Source: Proteus terrae
Lineage (GTDB): Bacteria; Pseudomonadota; Gammaproteobacteria; Enterobacterales; Enterobacteriaceae
Assembly: GCF_003144325.1 (NCBI RefSeq)
Contig: NZ_PENS01000009.1
Span: 1-64,000 of the forward strand
Direction of reading: 5' to 3'
Length of the DNA: 64,000 nt
A model generated the notes under the pieces. It searched no databases. It saw nothing but the letters and a program-made list of their open reading frames with translations, and was not told where the DNA came from. Positions within the stretch are counted from its first letter, which is position 1. Each line of letters begins with the position of its first letter. A program made the translations under genes and the position numbers. Shown here piece by piece: positions 62,005 to 64,000 of this stretch.

Positions 62005-63000
62005 ATGAAAAAAATAATAATATTTGGAGCTACTGGTAATGTTGGCTCCTACCTAACCCGTTATTGTTCAGATTTTTTTAACGAGAATAATTTTGAAATT
62101 ATTGCGGTTGGTAGTCGTGAAACTAATACTTTTGATGCATATAATATAAAATATATTAGTGTTGATATTACAAACTCAGCTGATTTTGAAAAATTACCTA
62201 CTGATAATATTCATGCTGTTATGCTTTTAGCAGCAAAAATCCCATCTTATATGGATGAGTATGACCCTCATGAGTATTTAAATGTAAATATCATGGGTGC
62301 TTTTAACGTATTAGAATATTGCAGAAAAGTTAAAGCTGATAGAATTCTTTATACTCAAACTGTTTTCGACATATCATTACATGCAGGAGAAAATATTACT
62401 TTATCGCCTGACTTAGAAAAGAATTTTGATTATAAAGGTGATCATGCCGTCTATGTTATTTCAAAAAATACTGCTTTAGAATTAATTGAGCATTATCATC
62501 AAGAATATAATCTTAAAAAATTTATTTTTAGGTTACCTACTATATATAATTACAGCCCATATCATTATTATTTTCCAAATGGAAAAAAAGCTAAAAGACC
62601 TTTATACCAAATGATAGAAAAAGCAGAAAAAGGTGAAGATATCGAATTATGGGGAAACCCAAATTACGCTAAAGATATGGTTTATGTTGATGACTTTAGC
62701 CAGATGCTATGTAAAGCAACATTAGTGAATAGAAACGAAGGTTTTTATAATATAGGTACAGGTATTCCTATTACACTCCAGAAACAGATAGAAACTATCA
62801 TTGATGTTTTTTCTCCTCCAGAAAAAAAATCAAAAATCATTTATATGCCAAATAAACCATATGGTGGCGGCTTTCTAATGGATGTATCAAATGCTAAAGA
62901 AGAGCTAGGCTATGAGCCACAATATGATTGTAAAAAACTATTTGAAGCTTACAAAGCTGAAATGGACCTAAAAAGATTCGACGAGCTTCGTAAGAAATAA
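62005..63000 (+). CDS. NAD-dependent sugar epimerase/dehydratase
   Basis: Extended SDR, 331 residues. GATGNVGSYL (8-17) Rossmann motif, LLAAKIPSYMDEYDPHEYLNVNIMGAFNVLEYC, catalytic Thr in YTQTVFD and YVISK (Tyr150, Lys154), plus the substrate-domain VYVDDFSQMLCKA and GFYNIGTG. Likely epimerase, dehydratase or reductase on an NDP-sugar for the O-unit. Last gene of the five-gene cassette; a hairpin terminator follows. Confidence 0.88.
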   Translation: MKKIIIFGATGNVGSYLTRYCSDFFNENNFEIIAVGSRETNTFDAYNIKYISVDITNSADFEKLPTDNIHAVMLLAAKIPSYMDEYDPHEYLNVNIMGAFNVLEYCRKVKADRILYTQTVFDISLHAGENITLSPDLEKNFDYKGDHAVYVISKNTALELIEHYHQEYNLKKFIFRLPTIYNYSPYHYYFPNGKKAKRPLYQMIEKAEKGEDIELWGNPNYAKDMVYVDDFSQMLCKATLVNRNEGFYNIGTGIPITLQKQIETIIDVFSPPEKKSKIIYMPNKPYGGGFLMDVSNAKEELGYEPQYDCKKLFEAYKAEMDLKRFDELRKK

Positions 63001-63021
63001 ATATTATTGATTCAACCTCTA

Positions 63022-63084
63022 CTGCCATCTACTTACACTGTATTTATATTATTGATAGTAATATTTAGATGGCAGCCTATTTTT
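63022..63084 (+). terminator. Terminator-like hairpin after the five-gene cassette
   Basis: Perfect 10-bp arms CTGCCATCTA / TAGATGGCAG (63022-63031 and 63066-63075) around a 34-nt AT-rich loop, followed by CCTATTTTTCT. It ends the cassette transcript 21 bp after the epimerase stop, before the second JUMPstart. Confidence 0.68.
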
Positions 63085-63204
63085 CTAGACTATCCTTTCA
63101 CCTTACCCTTCGAGGTACCTATTTTCGAGTACCAATTTGTCAAGAAATAGAGTAACAAAACTTCTACATTGATATATAGCACTATTTATTAGAAAAGAGG
63201 CAGC

Positions 63205-63318
63205 ATGTTCTCTTTGTTATCACCTAACGATGCAATTCAGAATGATCTGTCTGAATCGACCGCTATTCCAGTATTTATATATCCTCAATCAATGGTAAAA
63301 TACCCAGCTATTACTTGA
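63205..63318 (+). CDS. Possible short ORF in the inter-JUMPstart region
   Basis: A 37-codon frame MFSLLSPNDAIQNDLSESTA and so on, ending PAIT-TGA, with GAGG four bases before the ATG. No family recognised. It may be a remnant of a gene lost when O-antigen cassettes were exchanged, or a chance frame. The surrounding 63085-63322 shows no other gene. Confidence 0.25.
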   Translation: MFSLLSPNDAIQNDLSESTAIPVFIYPQSMVKYPAIT

Positions 63319-63322
63319 CCGT

Positions 63323-63359
63323 CTGGTTTGAAGAGTCTACTCTCAGTGCGGTTTTTAGC
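63323..63359 (+). other. Degenerate JUMPstart/ops relic
   Basis: CTGG (63323-63326), then after 17 bases CAGTGCGGT (63344-63352), TTTT and AGC (63357-63359). Removing the four T's gives CAGTGCGGTAGC, identical to the ops region of both intact copies at 58135 and 63454. It looks like a broken third leader; chance resemblance is possible. Confidence 0.45.
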
Positions 63360-63386
63360 ATATTGATAAAGTATGCTTATATAATT

Positions 63387-63467
63387 AAACCCTTATATTA
63401 CAGATAGATAAGGGTTTATAAAAATGAATTTTGGCGCTCTGGGGGCCGTAAACCCAGTGCGGTAGCT
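63387..63467 (+). promoter_or_regulatory. JUMPstart/ops leader 2, upstream of wzx
   Basis: GCGCTCTGGG with hairpin CTGGG (63439-63443) / CCCAG (63453-63457) followed by TGCGGTAGCT (63458-63467), the same ops core as leader 1 and closer to the full JUMPstart consensus (GCTCTGG...CCAG...GCGGTAGC). Upstream lie TATAAT (63380-63385) and a hairpin AAACCCTTAT / ATAAGGGTTT (63387-63417). It is 27 bp before wzx and implies RfaH-dependent antitermination of the main O-antigen operon. Confidence 0.85.
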
Positions 63468-63494
63468 TTGTACATAATAAAATAAATACTACTA

Positions 63495-64000
63495 TGCCAG
63501 TAAAGAAAAATTTTTTTATCCTATTCATATTAGCATTCAGTACATTTGCTGGTGCATTTATGAGTTTTATCTTTCAAACTATTGTAGCTAGAAATTTATC
63601 ACCAACTGAATTTGGCTTTTTTTCTGCCACTAATACTTTGATTTTAACTGTTTCTCCACTTTGTGGTTTTGGAGTAGCTCAATTTATTTTAAAATCGTTT
63701 GCAAATTATGGCATATATGCGAAAAATTTTTTACCTATAATAAGATCATTTATATTTAAAACCACAGCACTAGTAATATCATCTATAATACTTTATCTTT
63801 TTTTATTTCATAATGGAATTGATCTTACTTTATCTTTATTAATGTTATTTATGATCATTCCTATACTTTTAACTGAAGTTACAAGTTGTTTATTTCAACT
63901 GGAAAGAAATTATATTAAACTAGCGTTAACTCAATCGATTATAAATTGGATAAAACCAATTATTCTATTAATTAGTATATGTTTTTTTAGTAAGAATATA
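63495..64000 (+). CDS. wzx: O-antigen flippase Wzx (5' part, continues beyond the window)
   Basis: The frame is open from ATG 63495 to the window edge (168 codons). It begins MPVKKNFFILFILAFSTFAG and shows at least four or five hydrophobic helices (about 6-26, 40-58, 75-95, 97-116, 140-162), including QTIVARNLSPTEFGFFSATNTLIL, typical of polysaccharide (Wzx/MATE-like) translocases that flip the undecaprenyl-linked O-unit. First gene after JUMPstart 2. Very AT-rich. The assignment as wzx rests on topology, the family-typical N-terminus and context. Confidence 0.83.

Overview
The window is a chromosomal segment of a low-GC enterobacterium of the Proteus type (family Morganellaceae). The core gene content and order match the E. 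coli 85-89 minute region: murI-btuB-trmA-yijD-fabR-sthA-oxyR-argHGBC-argE-ppc-metLB-metJ-rpmE-priA-cytR-ftsN-hslVU-menA-rraA-zapB-glpFK-emrD-fpr-yiiR-yiiQ-tpiA-sbp-pfkA-cpxPRA. The genus hint comes from the right end. There, cpxA is followed by an AT-rich O-antigen locus, and the cpxA-secB interval is the known O-antigen site of Proteus. I cannot assign a species.

Layout. Positions 1-241 hold the tandem P1/P2 promoters of an rRNA operon that reads leftward out of the window. 242-8130: cell wall (murI), vitamin B12 uptake (btuB with a cobalamin riboswitch), tRNA m5U54 (trmA), fatty-acid control (fabR), transhydrogenase (sthA) and peroxide response (oxyR). 8391-14197: arginine biosynthesis, argCBGH divergent from argE, with paired ARG boxes between them. 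14328-24813: accessory stretch with poxB, a three-gene operon (two membrane proteins plus an M20D amidohydrolase) beside a CysB-type LysR regulator, then proP-phrB and a family 2 glycosyltransferase. 24876-32640: ppc, then metL-metB divergent from metJ with MET boxes. A short decayed ORF lies between ppc and metL. 32775-49824: rpmE, priA, cytR, ftsN, heat-shock hslVU, menA, rraA, zapB, glycerol uptake (glpFK), emrD, fpr, yiiR, yiiQ, tpiA and sbp. 50088-54743: pfkA, then a short-chain dehydrogenase and two convergent family 4 glycosyltransferases (one WaaB-like) where E. coli has fieF. 54826-57803: the Cpx envelope-stress module, including a clear CpxQ 3'UTR sRNA. 58121-64000: O-antigen locus, still open at the right edge.

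The most interesting features are these. (1) The O-antigen locus has two JUMPstart/ops leaders and a third, degenerate copy. They bracket a five-gene sugar-modification cassette without flippase or polymerase, and only after the second leader does wzx begin. (2) The DUF3100-like transporter/amidohydrolase operon next to a regulator that keeps the CysB effector residues suggests a sulfur-linked N-acyl compound salvage system. (3) CpxP carries a His/Met/Gly-rich insertion suggestive of metal binding. No prophage, IS element, CRISPR array or tRNA gene was seen.
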